Shown here one piece after another: positions 8,970-21,137 of a stretch of DNA of 64,000 nt; the stretch's first letter is position 1, and every line of letters begins with the position of its first letter. The DNA lies in the NCBI GenBank assembly GCA_013540595.1, contig JABXKE010000002.1, forward strand, positions 868,050 to 932,049, written 5' to 3'. The notes beneath the pieces are model-generated. The model worked only from the letters and a program-made list of their open reading frames with translations, searched no databases and was not told the DNA's origin. A program made the translations under genes and the position numbers. This stretch comes from Pyrodictium sp. Lineage in GTDB: Archaea > Thermoproteota > Thermoprotei_A > Sulfolobales > Pyrodictiaceae.

Positions 8970-9785
8970 TTGCCTGATAGAATAATTGCTGTTAGGATTC
9001 CAGAAGAGGTTTACCGTGAGCTTGAGAGGAAGGCTAAGCGGCTTGGTTTTAGTCTTGTATCTGATTATGTGAGAAGCATTGTGTTGAGGGAGCTCGGATA
9101 CACAAGTGGGGTTGAACCTAGAGAGGATGTAGAGAGGATTGTTAGGGATGTTATTGAGAGAAGAGTGGAACAACTCATTGCTGAGGGTAAAGTAGAAGTT
9201 AAGCCTATTGACACGGAGAAGCTTGTTGATACTATTGTGAGGAGGGTTGAGAGGCGTTTACAAGACATAATTAATCCTTGGACTGCGAAGATAGACAGCT
9301 TGTCTACGAGGATGGCTGAGGTAATAGAGAGAATTGAAGATGTAGAGAAGCGTGTAGAGCAAGTCGAGAATCAGCTCTCGCAGCTCCAGGAAAGGGAAAG
9401 AACCGCGCAACCCTACTATCAGCCGCAAGCAGAGAAGCGTGCTCGGCGGCGCTCAGCTATAGAGAGGCTCAGAGAGCAAGGAGTAGTCTTTGAGCATGAG
9501 GTACAATGGCTACGTGATAGAGACGCTTTCTTTGAGCGCCTCAAGAGGGAGGGGGCCCTAGTGCTTGCAGTAGGGGGGGAACGTGTGGCTATTGATAGAG
9601 GGTTCTGGGAGAACTTTAGAGAGAAGATTGAGATGATGCCTACCGCTAATGATGATGAGATAAGGGTTCTATTAACGAAGCAGCAGTACGAGTTGTTTAA
9701 GAAGCTTAAGGAGGCTGGGCTAGTTTACTTTGATGCCACAAAAAGATCATGGAGGTTTACAGAGGAGATAGTGGGAGAAAGCTGA
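8970..9785 (+). CDS. Ribbon-helix-helix protein with long coiled coil and C-terminal domain
   Basis: 271 residues in three parts. Residues 4-45 (IIAVRIPEEVYRELERKAKR and the following helix) form a MetJ/Arc-type ribbon-helix-helix DNA-binding unit. Residues ~50-150 are heptad-like and very charged (coiled coil). Residues ~160-271 are a mixed alpha/beta region ending KRSWRFTEEIV. The start is TTG 8970. Crenarchaea carry related 'CopG' proteins of unknown target; the long coiled coil is not usual for antitoxins and suggests a nucleoid-associated or multimeric DNA-bridging role (inference). No toxin gene is adjacent. An inverted repeat lies upstream. Confidence 0.65.
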   Translation: MPDRIIAVRIPEEVYRELERKAKRLGFSLVSDYVRSIVLRELGYTSGVEPREDVERIVRDVIERRVEQLIAEGKVEVKPIDTEKLVDTIVRRVERRLQDIINPWTAKIDSLSTRMAEVIERIEDVEKRVEQVENQLSQLQERERTAQPYYQPQAEKRARRRSAIERLREQGVVFEHEVQWLRDRDAFFERLKREGALVLAVGGERVAIDRGFWENFREKIEMMPTANDDEIRVLLTKQQYELFKKLKEAGLVYFDATKRSWRFTEEIVGES

Positions 9786-10034
9786 AGCCTCTGAGCCAAG
9801 TCACTCATCATTAGCGTGGCTGTACATTTTCAGGCGCTGGCGTAGTCGTCATAGGCACTCTTTGATGTGGGGCTCGCTAAGGGGCGAAATTCTTCACACC
9901 ACGCGGTCTGCTCGGCTGTAATGCTTCATAGCCCCACTAGTTCTGAGTGTGCTACTGGCTTGATTTAAGTATCTTAGCGCCCTCACACCGCATTATGCTT
10001 AGTCACTACTATGTCTTGCTGGTCTAGGCTAAGA
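9786..10034. other. Intergenic gap, no gene recognised
   Basis: About 250 bases between convergent genes. I see no convincing ORF, tRNA or guide RNA. An ATGATGA box-C-like word occurs on the minus strand near 9805-9811, but no box D follows at the right distance. Confidence 0.5.
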
Positions 10035-12346
<2,312 letters not shown>

Positions 12347-12380
12347 AACACAGCTTACCTCCATACTGGCTACTCGTTCT

Positions 12381-12394
12381 AAGCCTTAAAATAT
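12381..12394 (-). promoter_or_regulatory. TATA region of cdc48
   Basis: Minus-strand ATATTTTAAGGCTT contains a TTTTAAG TATA-like core about 42 bases upstream of ATG 12346. This gives a leader of some 15-20 bases that would just hold the Shine-Dalgarno site. Confidence 0.45.
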
Positions 12395-12537
12395 CTCCTA
12401 CAATGATAGATCTTGATGTTTTACTGTAACTTTGAAGATATAAGATGTGGAAAAGTAAGTAGGAAGGTATGAGTAGTAGCCAATCGAGCTACGTGATAGC
12501 CACATTAAAACATAGGTAAAAACAATGATGTTAACAT

Positions 12538-14556
12538 TTATCTGCTCACTGTTTCTTGGCTTACAATTCTTATCTCAATGCCCTCTGGCAGTCTTATTGG
12601 CTGATATATTATTCCGCGGCCCTCATAGAACTTCGAGAACATCTCATAGAAGTGTAGCCTTAGAGACTGGATGTTTGCTACGAAAGCCTCGAAGCCGGCT
12701 ACGAATAGGTTTCCAAAGATGTATAATCCTAACCCCGCCACACTGCTTAGGCCTCCGGCTTTATCGGCTATTATGAAGAAGCCGTATACTAGGCCGCTGT
12801 GGGCCAGCATTAGACCCATTATTCGCACGAATGATAACGTGTTACCAAGCATAATGAGTACCAGGTCGAAGGCCTCCATCACTGCACTTATGATCCTCTC
12901 GCCAACACTTTCATGGCTATATATCAGTGGCGTTACTAGGCTAAGGAGGAGGCCTAGCACAATTAAGGCCTTTGCCATATTGGCGTACACATAAGCCCCA
13001 GCTGGTGTACTCCCTCCAAACATTGCGTAGACTACTGGTAATGTGTCTTGCATGCTAGTATATTTGGGGCCTACAATAGCGGAGCCTATGAACACAACTA
13101 GCACGCCTGTGAACGCTAGGGCAACAGCAAGGGTATGTAGCATGTGCTCTGGCTCTCTCTCTGTAACCGCCTTAGCAAAGCCAAGCCATGACGCTAAGGC
13201 TAGTAGAACTGACCCTATGCTTAAACTTATGAAGAACGTCTTGAATGTTAATAGCTTAACCATATTGCCTGCCTCTTCGGCTACTATATAGGCTTTGTAT
13301 AGTGCATGGACGGGCGAACTATATGGTGGATGTCCATGCCAGAACTCTTCAAGCCAATGGGCCATAGGTGTTGCAGGCCCAAAGAACTCAGCGGCCATAG
13401 CGCCTAATATGATTGCTGGAATACTCACGTATATCAATAGTTGGCCTAGCGTCCTCCAGCCTTCGCTTCTCGCTTTAGTATATAGGTACGCGCCGAACAA
13501 TAGGAGCAGCAATCCGTGGCCTACATCGGGGAACATCAATCCAAAGATTACTGGAAACGTTATAGCCATCATTACTAGTGGCACAAAGTCACGAGGCGAG
13601 GGCAAGCCATACATTGCTAGTAGCTCAGCAAAGGGCTTCAAAGGTCTAGGCACCTTCAGCTCTACGGGGAACTCCTCTGGACTTATGTGGCCGCTTACTG
13701 GTCGTGCATAAATTGTATAAGCACCCTTGAGCACTTTGTCAAGGACCCTCTTAAGCCTCTTAAGGTTGTCACTTGTGACGTAGCCGACGAATACTGCCAG
13801 AGATCTAGTTAGGTAGGCTGACTCAACTATTTTCAGTAGAGTAGCTAAAGCTTCTAGTCTCTTTAGTGCATTGTAAAGATTATTTGACACTTCTTTAACT
13901 TGCTCTCTTGTCAGCCTAAATCTGGGTAGCACTATGGGGGTTGCTTTTGTCCTAGCGGTTGCTTGTGTTAGCTTCTGCTCTGTCTGAGGTGTATACGTTA
14001 CAGCATAAGTTACAAATCCTTGTTCTATATTGAAACCTACAGCATATGCGTTTAGGGATCTTATAACATTCTCAAATTCATGAGCATTCTCTTCTGGAAC
14101 TCTGTAAAGCACAGTACGTAAGTGCTTGGCTTCACGCAGCATGTTTAAATCCGCAGTAATAAAGCTGTATTGTTCTACTAGCCTTACATACTCTGCAAGA
14201 GGCCCAATGCCGCGTTCTTCAATAAGCTTTCCAAGACGCGCCTCTATATCCTCAAGTAGTGTGTTAATACTAGTTATTATGGACGAAGAGGAAGCAGCAA
14301 TGTTGCTAGTAACAATAATCTCAGTCTTTTCCTCTTCAGGCTCCTCTCCTATTCTCTCTAAAAGACCTTTAATCCTCTGTATTAAAACCTCAACCTCTCC
14401 TCGTAGTCTTCGAGCCAAGTTCCTAAGTCTCTCATCTCCATGACTGCTTGGGTGGAAACAGCCACACTCTACTAACGCCTTAGCAGTTTCGAGGAACCTA
14501 GCCTTAGGTACAATTATTATTGTTTCTGGCGGTGTACGCGCTATGAAAAGCCCCAT
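12538..14556 (-). CDS. atpI: A-type ATP synthase subunit I (a/I, membrane stator)
   Basis: About 672 residues. The N-terminal ~320 residues form the cytoplasmic coiled-coil/globular part; the C-terminal half has about eight hydrophobic segments, with the family sequence FPVIFGLMFPDVGHGLLLLL and a conserved arginine in LSFVRIMGLMLAHSGL. Subunit I carries the proton or sodium half-channels and the peripheral-stalk attachment. ATG 14556 is preferred to GTG 14565 because GAGGTG lies just upstream. It is divergent from the F-E-A-B-D run, which starts 126 bases away, so the synthase is made from at least two transcripts. Confidence 0.93.
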   Translation of the reverse strand: MGLFIARTPPETIIIVPKARFLETAKALVECGCFHPSSHGDERLRNLARRLRGEVEVLIQRIKGLLERIGEEPEEEKTEIIVTSNIAASSSSIITSINTLLEDIEARLGKLIEERGIGPLAEYVRLVEQYSFITADLNMLREAKHLRTVLYRVPEENAHEFENVIRSLNAYAVGFNIEQGFVTYAVTYTPQTEQKLTQATARTKATPIVLPRFRLTREQVKEVSNNLYNALKRLEALATLLKIVESAYLTRSLAVFVGYVTSDNLKRLKRVLDKVLKGAYTIYARPVSGHISPEEFPVELKVPRPLKPFAELLAMYGLPSPRDFVPLVMMAITFPVIFGLMFPDVGHGLLLLLFGAYLYTKARSEGWRTLGQLLIYVSIPAIILGAMAAEFFGPATPMAHWLEEFWHGHPPYSSPVHALYKAYIVAEEAGNMVKLLTFKTFFISLSIGSVLLALASWLGFAKAVTEREPEHMLHTLAVALAFTGVLVVFIGSAIVGPKYTSMQDTLPVVYAMFGGSTPAGAYVYANMAKALIVLGLLLSLVTPLIYSHESVGERIISAVMEAFDLVLIMLGNTLSFVRIMGLMLAHSGLVYGFFIIADKAGGLSSVAGLGLYIFGNLFVAGFEAFVANIQSLRLHFYEMFSKFYEGRGIIYQPIRLPEGIEIRIVSQETVSR

Positions 14557-14681
14557 GCCCCACACCTCTCATAATACCTGCTGTCTGCCTTTACAGCACC
14601 TCTTCCCGGCATAGACACATAAAATGCCAACGATTTTAAAAGCTGTCTACTTGTTCGCTGTGAACGAGGGAGTAGTAAGCT

Positions 14682-14993
14682 TTGCCTGAGAAACGCGTAG
14701 CTGTTATAGCCGGACCATACATGTCTCCGCTCTACCGTATGATAGGAGCTGTAACGTTTACTGCTAACACAGTCGAAGAAGCCAAGAGAATACTCTCCGA
14801 AATAACTGTCAGAGAAGACATAGGCATAGTTTTCGTGGCAGCAGAGTACTACTCAAGGATAGACGAGGACCTTTTACGTGCTATCCAGGCAAAGAGACCA
14901 GACCTAATAGTCACCATCCTCCCAACACTGCGCGAAAAAGGTAAGCCTATGGATGTGCAGAGGGAGCTATTGAAGGCTCTAGGTATGGGTTAA
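14682..14993 (+). CDS. atpF: A-type ATP synthase subunit F
   Basis: 103 residues with the Rossmann-like fold of V/A-ATPase subunit F: AVIAGPYMSPLYRMIGAVTF, IGIVFVAAEYYSRIDEDLL and a helical C-terminus. Subunit F sits on the central stalk and controls coupling and inhibition. It starts at TTG 14682 and opens the F-E-A-B-D cluster; subunit E follows 25 bases later. No AhaH, C or G-type small subunit is visible in this window. Confidence 0.88.
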   Translation: MPEKRVAVIAGPYMSPLYRMIGAVTFTANTVEEAKRILSEITVREDIGIVFVAAEYYSRIDEDLLRAIQAKRPDLIVTILPTLREKGKPMDVQRELLKALGMG

Positions 14994-15018
14994 ATACCTA
15001 TCCGGGAACTGTAGGCAC

Positions 15019-15624
15019 ATGTGGGTGGAGAAAGTGTCCCCCCGCATTGTTGGCAGTCCTGACGCCATAGTTGAGGAAGTTGTAACAGAGTTTAGAAAGA
15101 ACATTGAGCGACGCATAGCTGAAGCACTCGAGGCTGCAAGGTCGCTACTCGAGAAAAGCTATGAGGAGGCACTTAGGACTCTAGAGAAAAGACTCAGTGA
15201 AAGCCTTAGAGAAGTCGAGGACCGTCTCCGCAGTGTAGAGGCAACATATGATGTTGAGATTCATCGTGAAATATCAAAGATTAGAGCTAGCCTAGTAGAT
15301 GAGGTCCTTACTGAGGCGCTCCAAAAACTACCCGAGTATGTGCCAAAAGATCGGTACGAAGCATTCCTACGCAGACTTATGGAAGAGGCCAAGTCGCGTA
15401 GTGAGAAGATCAAAATAATACCTGTTGAGCGCGACAAAGAGCTCGTAACGAGGCTAGCTAAGGAGCTTGGGCTTGAGGTGTCTGAGGAGACAAGGAAGGG
15501 TTATGGTGGCTTCCTTGCTGTTACAGAGGATGGTGTAACAATGGACTATACTCTTGAGAACGTGTTGGGCGCAGTGATAGATAAGGCTCGAGCAGTCATA
15601 GCACGCGAACTATTCTCGGGCTAA
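15019..15624 (+). CDS. atpE: A-type ATP synthase subunit E
   Basis: 201 residues. The first ~110 are an almost unbroken, highly charged helix (peripheral stalk coiled coil), followed by a small alpha/beta head with GLEVSEETRKGYGGFLAVTE and the family ending MDYTLENVLGAVIDKARAVIARELF. Subunit E pairs with a partner helix to form the peripheral stalk joining the catalytic head to subunit I. The usual partner (H/G) was not found nearby. It begins at ATG 15019, 25 bases after atpF. Confidence 0.88.
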   Translation: MWVEKVSPRIVGSPDAIVEEVVTEFRKNIERRIAEALEAARSLLEKSYEEALRTLEKRLSESLREVEDRLRSVEATYDVEIHREISKIRASLVDEVLTEALQKLPEYVPKDRYEAFLRRLMEEAKSRSEKIKIIPVERDKELVTRLAKELGLEVSEETRKGYGGFLAVTEDGVTMDYTLENVLGAVIDKARAVIARELFSG

Positions 15625-15668
15625 GATAAATAGGATGCGTAATAGTCCCTCCTACGGGGTGCTATGAC

Positions 15669-17474
15669 TTGCCTGTTGTCGGCCGCATCCTTAGGATTTC
15701 TGGCCCACTCGTAGTCGCTGAAGGAATGAAAGGAGCACAAATGTATGAGATGGTCGAAGTAGGAGAGGAGAGGCTCGTCGGCGAAATCAACCGTATAAGT
15801 GGCGACCTTGCATTCATCCAAGTCTACGAGTCAACTACTGGCCTGAAGCCAGGCGAGCCTGTCTATGGTACAGGTGCTCCTCTAAGCATAGAACTCGGTC
15901 CTGGGCTTCTACAGAGCATCCTAGATGGTATAGGTAGGCCTCTATCAGTTATACGTGAAGAATCCAAGTCTCCATTCATAAAGAGGGGCATCAAAGTACC
16001 AACACTACCCAGAGACAAGAAATGGGCCTTTGAGCCAAACAAGGAGATAAGGCCAGGCGACAAAGTAGGTCCAGGTGATGTCCTAGGGTACGTACAGGAG
16101 ACCCCCCTTATTCGTCACGCAATAATGGTTCCACCTGATGTTAGTGGTGTCCTTGAATGGGTTGCCAGCGAAGGAGACTACACAGTTGAAGAGAGTATAG
16201 CAGTAGTTAAAACTGGTGATGGTGAGAAGAGAGAGCTACGCTTAATGCATAAGTGGCCAGTTCGCAAGCCTAGGCCCGTAGCCAGCAAATTCGATCCAGT
16301 CTTACCCCTCATAACTGGTATGAGGGTTCTAGACACCTTCTTCCCCATGGCAAAAGGCGGTACTGGAGCCATACCAGGCCCCTTCGGTAGCGGTAAAACA
16401 GTTACACTCCACAGCCTTGCAAAGTGGAGTGATGCAAGAGTAATAGTCTACATCGGCTGTGGCGAGCGAGGAAACGAGATGACAGAAGCCCTACTAAGAT
16501 ACCCCAAGTACACTGACCCATGGTCTGGTAGGCCCCTCATGGAGAGAACCATACTCATAGCCAACACTAGCAACATGCCGGTAGCAGCACGCGAGGCAAG
16601 CATCTACACAGGAGTAACAATAGCTGAGTACTACCGCGACATGGGCTACGACGTACTACTAGTAGCAGACTCTACAAGCAGGTGGGCTGAGGCTCTGCGT
16701 GAGATTGCTGGCCGTCTAGAGGAGATGCCCGCAGAGGAGGGCTTCCCAAGCTATCTTGCGAGCCGCCTAGCAGAGTTCTATAGCCGTGCAGGAAGGGCGA
16801 GAGTACCCGGGAGACCAGAAAGAGTCGGCAGCGTCACAATAGTTGGGGCGGTTTCGCCGCCAGGAGGAGACTTCACAGAGCCAGTCACATCCAACACTAA
16901 GAGGTATATCAGGGTCTTCTGGGCCCTAGACGCAAGGTTAGCCTATAGCAGGCACTACCCAGCCATAAACTGGATAATAAGCTACTCAGCATACGTGGAC
17001 CTTGTAGCTAAGTGGTGGGCAGAAAACGTTGATCCACGATGGAAGGAGTACCGTGACGAGGCCTACAAGATACTCCTCAGAGAGGATGAGCTCAAGGAGA
17101 TAGTTAGGCTCGTAGGCACAGAGGGCCTAAGCGAGAAAGACAAGCTAATACTCGAAGTCGCGAGACTCCTAAAAGAGGGCTTCCTCCAGCAAAACGCCTA
17201 CGACCCAGTCGACGCTTTCGCTTCTCCACAGAAGCAGTGGAGGCAGCTACGTGCAATCATAGACTTCTACCGTGAAGCAACACGCGTCGTCGATGAGGGT
17301 GTTCCAGTAAAGTTCATCCGAGAAAAGCTCGGCTTACTACTGCGTGAACTGGTGATGGCCAGGTACAAAGTACCAAACGACAGGGTTGAAGAGATAGACA
17401 AGCTACGCGACAAAATACTAGAGGAACTAGCTAGGCTAGCCCAGGAATACAAGAGCCGTGTGCATGCAGTCTAA
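15669..17474 (+). CDS. atpA: A-type ATP synthase catalytic subunit A
   Basis: 601 residues, the usual length. An N-terminal beta barrel, the archaeal 'bulge' insertion (~115-200), and the catalytic RecA-like domain with P-loop GPFGSGKT near 237, [10 protein letters not shown], and [25 protein letters not shown]. The typical A-subunit P-loop (GPFGSGKT) sets it apart from subunit B. It hydrolyses or synthesises ATP in the A3B3 head. It begins at TTG 15669 after a GGGGTGC site. Subunit B starts 53 bases downstream. Confidence 0.96.
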   Translation: MPVVGRILRISGPLVVAEGMKGAQMYEMVEVGEERLVGEINRISGDLAFIQVYESTTGLKPGEPVYGTGAPLSIELGPGLLQSILDGIGRPLSVIREESKSPFIKRGIKVPTLPRDKKWAFEPNKEIRPGDKVGPGDVLGYVQETPLIRHAIMVPPDVSGVLEWVASEGDYTVEESIAVVKTGDGEKRELRLMHKWPVRKPRPVASKFDPVLPLITGMRVLDTFFPMAKGGTGAIPGPFGSGKTVTLHSLAKWSDARVIVYIGCGERGNEMTEALLRYPKYTDPWSGRPLMERTILIANTSNMPVAAREASIYTGVTIAEYYRDMGYDVLLVADSTSRWAEALREIAGRLEEMPAEEGFPSYLASRLAEFYSRAGRARVPGRPERVGSVTIVGAVSPPGGDFTEPVTSNTKRYIRVFWALDARLAYSRHYPAINWIISYSAYVDLVAKWWAENVDPRWKEYRDEAYKILLREDELKEIVRLVGTEGLSEKDKLILEVARLLKEGFLQQNAYDPVDAFASPQKQWRQLRAIIDFYREATRVVDEGVPVKFIREKLGLLLRELVMARYKVPNDRVEEIDKLRDKILEELARLAQEYKSRVHAV

Positions 17475-17527
17475 CATGTTTCAACTCTTGACTCACACTT
17501 AACCATGTAGTTAAGGGTGATAATGGA

Positions 17528-18937
17528 TTGGCTATAGAGAGAGTTGTACGTGAGTATACGTCTATTAGAGAAATACGTGGCCCCCTAGTCATAGTTGATG
17601 GTATACCCGATGCTGCTTACGACGAAATCGTCGAAGTAGAGCTCCCTACCGGCGAGAAGAGGAAGGGCAGGGTCCTAGAGACAGCTCGTGGCTACGCTGT
17701 AGTACAAGTATTCGAGGGCACAACTGGTGTAACGCCCATAGGGACAAAGGTACGCTTCCTCGCGCGAACTCTAGAAATCAAGGTATCTGAAGAGATGCTC
17801 GGAAGAGTGTTCAACGGCCTAGGAGAACCAATAGATGGAGGCCCACCCGTTATCAGTGGTGAGTGGAGAGACGTTAATGGCGACCCACTGAACCCAGCTG
17901 CACGCGACTATCCTGAAGACTTCATTCAGACGGGTGTAAGCGCAATAGACGGTATGAACCCTCTTGTAAGGGGACAGAAGCTACCCATATTCAGTGGTAG
18001 CGGTCTACCACACAACATGCTAGCAGCACAGATTGCACGCCAGGCAACTGTTAGAGGCGAAGAAGAAGAGTTTGCCGTAGTCTTTGCTGCGATAGGAGTA
18101 ATGTATGACGAAGCAATGTTCTTCCGAAAGTTCTTCGAGGAGACAGGCGCCATAAAGAGGACAGCAATGTTCCTTACATTAGCAGAAGACCCTCCAATGA
18201 TACGTCTAGTAACGCCACGTGCAGCTCTAACCCTAGCAGAGTATCTTGCATTCGAGCTAGACATGCACGTACTAGTCATACTAACAGACATGACCAACTA
18301 CTGTGAGGCACTAAGAGAGATAAGTGCTGCACGTGAAGAAGTCCCAGGAAGGCAAGGCTACCCGGGCTACATGTACAGCGACTTAGCAAGCATTTACGAG
18401 AGAGCAGGCCGCGTGAGAGGAGGCAAAGGGAGCATTACGCAGATGCCGATCCTCACAATGCCAAACGACGACATCACACATCCAATACCGGACCTCACAG
18501 GGTACATTACTGAGGGCCAGATAGTCCTCAGTAGAGAACTCTGGAACCGTGGCATATACCCACCAGTAAACATATTAATGAGCCTCTCACGTCTACGTGG
18601 AGAAGCCTACGGTAAGACACGCGAGGACCACGCCAACGTCTCAGACCAGCTCTACGCGGCATACAGCAGAGCCGTAGAGCTACGTAGCCTTGCAGCAATA
18701 GTGGGCGAAGAGAGCCTAAGCGAGGTAGACCGCAAATACCTACGCTTCGCTGAGGCGTTCGAGCAGCGCTTCATAAAACAAGGCTTCTACGAGAACCGCA
18801 GCATAGAGGAGACACTAGAGATAGGATGGGAGGTACTATCCATACTGCCAGAAAGTGAGCTCTACAGAATCAAAGACGAGTACATAAGAAAGTACCACCC
18901 CAAGTACCGCCGCCAGCGCAGCCAGAAAACCAGCTGA
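17528..18937 (+). CDS. atpB: A-type ATP synthase regulatory subunit B
   Basis: 469 residues. It has the B-subunit features: [28 protein letters not shown] in place of a functional Walker [14 protein letters not shown], and [23 protein letters not shown]. Subunit B binds nucleotide but is non-catalytic and alternates with A in the head. It begins at TTG 17528. The C-terminal tail KYHPKYRRQ is very basic. Subunit D follows 12 bases after the stop, so cotranscription is likely. Confidence 0.96.
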   Translation: MAIERVVREYTSIREIRGPLVIVDGIPDAAYDEIVEVELPTGEKRKGRVLETARGYAVVQVFEGTTGVTPIGTKVRFLARTLEIKVSEEMLGRVFNGLGEPIDGGPPVISGEWRDVNGDPLNPAARDYPEDFIQTGVSAIDGMNPLVRGQKLPIFSGSGLPHNMLAAQIARQATVRGEEEEFAVVFAAIGVMYDEAMFFRKFFEETGAIKRTAMFLTLAEDPPMIRLVTPRAALTLAEYLAFELDMHVLVILTDMTNYCEALREISAAREEVPGRQGYPGYMYSDLASIYERAGRVRGGKGSITQMPILTMPNDDITHPIPDLTGYITEGQIVLSRELWNRGIYPPVNILMSLSRLRGEAYGKTREDHANVSDQLYAAYSRAVELRSLAAIVGEESLSEVDRKYLRFAEAFEQRFIKQGFYENRSIEETLEIGWEVLSILPESELYRIKDEYIRKYHPKYRRQRSQKTS

Positions 18938-18949
18938 GGTGCCACCTAG

Positions 18950-19618
18950 ATGAGCACTTTTGGCAGCCGCACCCTCCCAACAAAAATAAACCTCATACGT
19001 CTAAGACAAGAACTCACATCTCTACGCCGTATACGCCGTGTACTAGAAGAGAAACGTGACGTATTAATCCTCTACATTAGGCAGACCAGCGAAGAGTACA
19101 AGAAGGCCTACGAAGAGGCAGCAACAAAGCTCATGGAAGCCTACAAGCTATACTTTGCAGGCCTAACAAATACTGGTGTAAAGCAGGTCGAAGCATCGGC
19201 AGAAGAGGTCCAACAACGCCTACAAGTAGACATGGCTACAAGGGTACTATTCGCAGTAAAAGTCCCAGAGCTAACACTTGTAGATGCAACAATACCTCCG
19301 CCGCCTTCTTCAGCAGCTAAGCTAAGCCCCTCAATAATTGAGGCTAGAAAGAAGCTGCTCGAAGCACTCAAGTACTTACTCAAAGTCGTAGAAATCGAGT
19401 ACTCGCTCCGCCGCCTTCTCGCAGAGCTGAGTACGACACAGCGGCAGATAAACACGCTCGACTACAACATCATACCGCGTACTGAAGAAGCAATAAAGTA
19501 CATTAAATTAGTCCTAGACGACCGTGCTCGTGAAGAGGTTATCAGGCTTAAGATGATTAAGAGAAGACTTGAGCGCCGTAGAGCAAGCGAGACGAAGAGC
19601 ACTGGTGGCTTTGCATAA
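18950..19618 (+). CDS. atpD: A-type ATP synthase subunit D (central stalk rotor)
   Basis: 222 residues, almost entirely helical. It has the conserved start PTKINLIRLRQEL, the turn TLVDATIPPPP between the two long helices, and the C-terminal signature RQINTLDYNIIPRTEEAIKYIKLVLDDRAREEVIRLKMIK. Subunit D is the rotor shaft inside the A3B3 head. It is the last gene of the F-E-A-B-D run, converging on dtdA with about 56 bases between stops; a T-containing stretch (19630-19637) could end transcription. Confidence 0.94.
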   Translation: MSTFGSRTLPTKINLIRLRQELTSLRRIRRVLEEKRDVLILYIRQTSEEYKKAYEEAATKLMEAYKLYFAGLTNTGVKQVEASAEEVQQRLQVDMATRVLFAVKVPELTLVDATIPPPPSSAAKLSPSIIEARKKLLEALKYLLKVVEIEYSLRRLLAELSTTQRQINTLDYNIIPRTEEAIKYIKLVLDDRAREEVIRLKMIKRRLERRRASETKSTGGFA

Positions 19619-19674
19619 GAAGAAAATGATTTTATTCAAAGAAGCACGTGTTATAGGGGGTCTATTCCTCTTTA

Positions 19675-20529
19675 TCACTTGAACTTGATTACGTCAAGAC
19701 CTTTCTCGGCAGCAACCTCTTGTATAACGTTTTTTATTCTTGATTTGGCCTTGAGCATAACAACCCCCTCTATTCTATCGAGGCTCTTTTCGAGTGCTTG
19801 GAGTACAATTCTCTTGTCTAGGCTGTCAAATGTATACTTGGCAAATATATGGCCGTAACAATACTCACACTCAAGCTGTAGTCTTGTATGCTTTTCTGGA
19901 TAATGCGTCCCACCTATGCCTATGACAGGTTTGCAATCTGGTATACTTTCCCTCTTAAGAGCCTTTAATAGCTTGTAAACACTCTGAGCCATAGCCTCTT
20001 GGGCACGCTCATCCCTCCATTGTTCTATACTGCTCCCTATCTCTATGAAGATAGTGGGTTTTGCTAGGTTAGTAGGTCCATGATGTGTTGCTTCAAGAGA
20101 AAAACTGTACTCTTCAAGGAGCCCTTTAGCCGAGGCCTCTTCATAGTACAGCTTCGTCAACAACTTAAAGACTTTAGGCCATGTCCAGGCTAGTGTGAAT
20201 GGCTCCCCGCCTGCTTCAGCCTTGTCGGTAGGATTGCCTGGATAATGAAGAGTTAATGTTGGTGTCTTTGATAGGCTTGAGTGTCGTGATAATATTATGT
20301 ACGCTCTCACACTTTCTGGGAGTACACTATCAAGGAAATTGAAATGTATACTGTCCTCCTTAAAGCCAGCAATAATAGCATTAAGCTTTTCCGCATACAG
20401 ACAAGTACTACCGGGTAGTGAGAGTCTGCACGTAGCCAGCTCACTCACTATCTCTGTAAGCTTTATGGCCGCACCCGAGCCTGCTATGTCTTTTAGGCTG
20501 TATACAATAGCGTAGCGCGCCCGCTCCAT
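19675..20529 (-). CDS. dtdA: D-aminoacyl-tRNA deacylase DtdA (DTD2/GEK1 family)
   Basis: About 284 residues with DTD2 signatures: SRHSS near residue 80, LTLHYPGN, EATHHGPTNLAKPTIFIEIGSS and GIGGTHYPEKHTRLQLE. The enzyme frees D-amino acids mischarged onto tRNA, and in plants and archaea also aldehyde-modified aminoacyl-tRNA. The histidines of the HHGPT and GGTHY segments are likely zinc ligands or catalytic residues. I start at ATG 20529 because the sequence then matches the family start; GTG 20547 is in frame. It sits on the opposite strand between atpD and atpK, sharing a divergent promoter with atpK. Confidence 0.9.
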   Translation of the reverse strand: MERARYAIVYSLKDIAGSGAAIKLTEIVSELATCRLSLPGSTCLYAEKLNAIIAGFKEDSIHFNFLDSVLPESVRAYIILSRHSSLSKTPTLTLHYPGNPTDKAEAGGEPFTLAWTWPKVFKLLTKLYYEEASAKGLLEEYSFSLEATHHGPTNLAKPTIFIEIGSSIEQWRDERAQEAMAQSVYKLLKALKRESIPDCKPVIGIGGTHYPEKHTRLQLECEYCYGHIFAKYTFDSLDKRIVLQALEKSLDRIEGVVMLKAKSRIKNVIQEVAAEKGLDVIKFK

Positions 20530-20565
20530 GACTATTAACGCCCTCACTAGGCATCATTGCTCTCC

Positions 20566-20595
20566 CAGTATATATCGTGTGATACGTTTTTATCC
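20566..20595. promoter_or_regulatory. Back-to-back TATA boxes for dtdA (minus) and atpK (plus)
   Basis: TATATAT at 20569-20575 lies about 43 bases before ATG 20529 on the minus strand. GTTTTTATCC at 20586-20595 lies about 40 bases before ATG 20629 on the plus strand. The two elements are about 15 bases apart, so TBP binding may be competitive (inference). Confidence 0.45.
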
Positions 20596-20628
20596 ACCTG
20601 CCACCTAACAGTTTTGCTTGGCTAAAAC

Positions 20629-20952
20629 ATGGCAGTGTTGCAGGTGCCGAGCATGATGAAGGCGAGAACACTACCCATAATATTCCTTGTAGTATTCCTT
20701 GTAGCAACTATGGTGGCATACGCGCAAGAGGGACCAACAACAGGTGCAGGTCTACAAGGACTAGGATCTGGCTTAGCAGTAGGGTTGGCAGGTCTCGGCG
20801 CAGGCATCGCTGTAGGACGCATTGGTGCTGCAGCAATGAGCGTTATTGCTGAGAAGCCAGAACTCTTCGGCCGTGGTCTAGTATACGTAGCCCTAGGTGA
20901 AGGTATAGCAATCTACGGCCTACTAATCGCTATACTGCTCGTACCAGGCTAA
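20629..20952 (+). CDS. atpK: A-type ATP synthase proteolipid subunit K (c ring), with signal-peptide-like N-terminus
   Basis: 107 residues. Two transmembrane helices form the c-ring hairpin: GLGSGLAVGLAGLGAGIAVG and the ion-binding helix with Glu in YVALGEGIAIYGLLIAIL. Ahead of them is a third hydrophobic stretch (ARTLPIIFLVVFLVATMVAYA) with Lys-Ala-Arg before it and a small-x-small site before Gln-Glu, which looks like a cleavable signal peptide. ATG 20629 or ATG 20653/20656 could start the protein. Distance from the main cluster is about 1 kb, with dtdA on the other strand between. A T6 run follows the gene. Confidence 0.9.
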   Translation: MAVLQVPSMMKARTLPIIFLVVFLVATMVAYAQEGPTTGAGLQGLGSGLAVGLAGLGAGIAVGRIGAAAMSVIAEKPELFGRGLVYVALGEGIAIYGLLIAILLVPG

Positions 20953-20998
20953 CACAAGGACAATGTGTAGCGGGGAGACCAAGGCTATAGAGCTTACA

Positions 20999-21006
20999 AT
21001 TTTTTC
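20999..21006 (+). terminator. T-run terminator after atpK
   Basis: Six consecutive T (21000-21005) about 47 bases after the atpK stop and ahead of the ProS promoter. Archaeal RNA polymerase terminates at such T-runs, so this is a reasonable candidate. Confidence 0.4.
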
Positions 21007-21137
21007 CCTGAAGAGTCGTCCCTCGTTCTTCCTATTGATCCTTCACCCACTGCTATGGAGCAACAACAACTCTTATTTTTATACTGTATAGAGTAGAGGA
21101 GTAAACTAGAACACAAACTATCACTGTTGTTTACTGG

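Noticed and set aside
9786-9830. Box C/D guide RNA on the minus strand (ATGATGA word)
   Set aside because: No box D (CUGA) or C'/D' boxes at suitable spacing.
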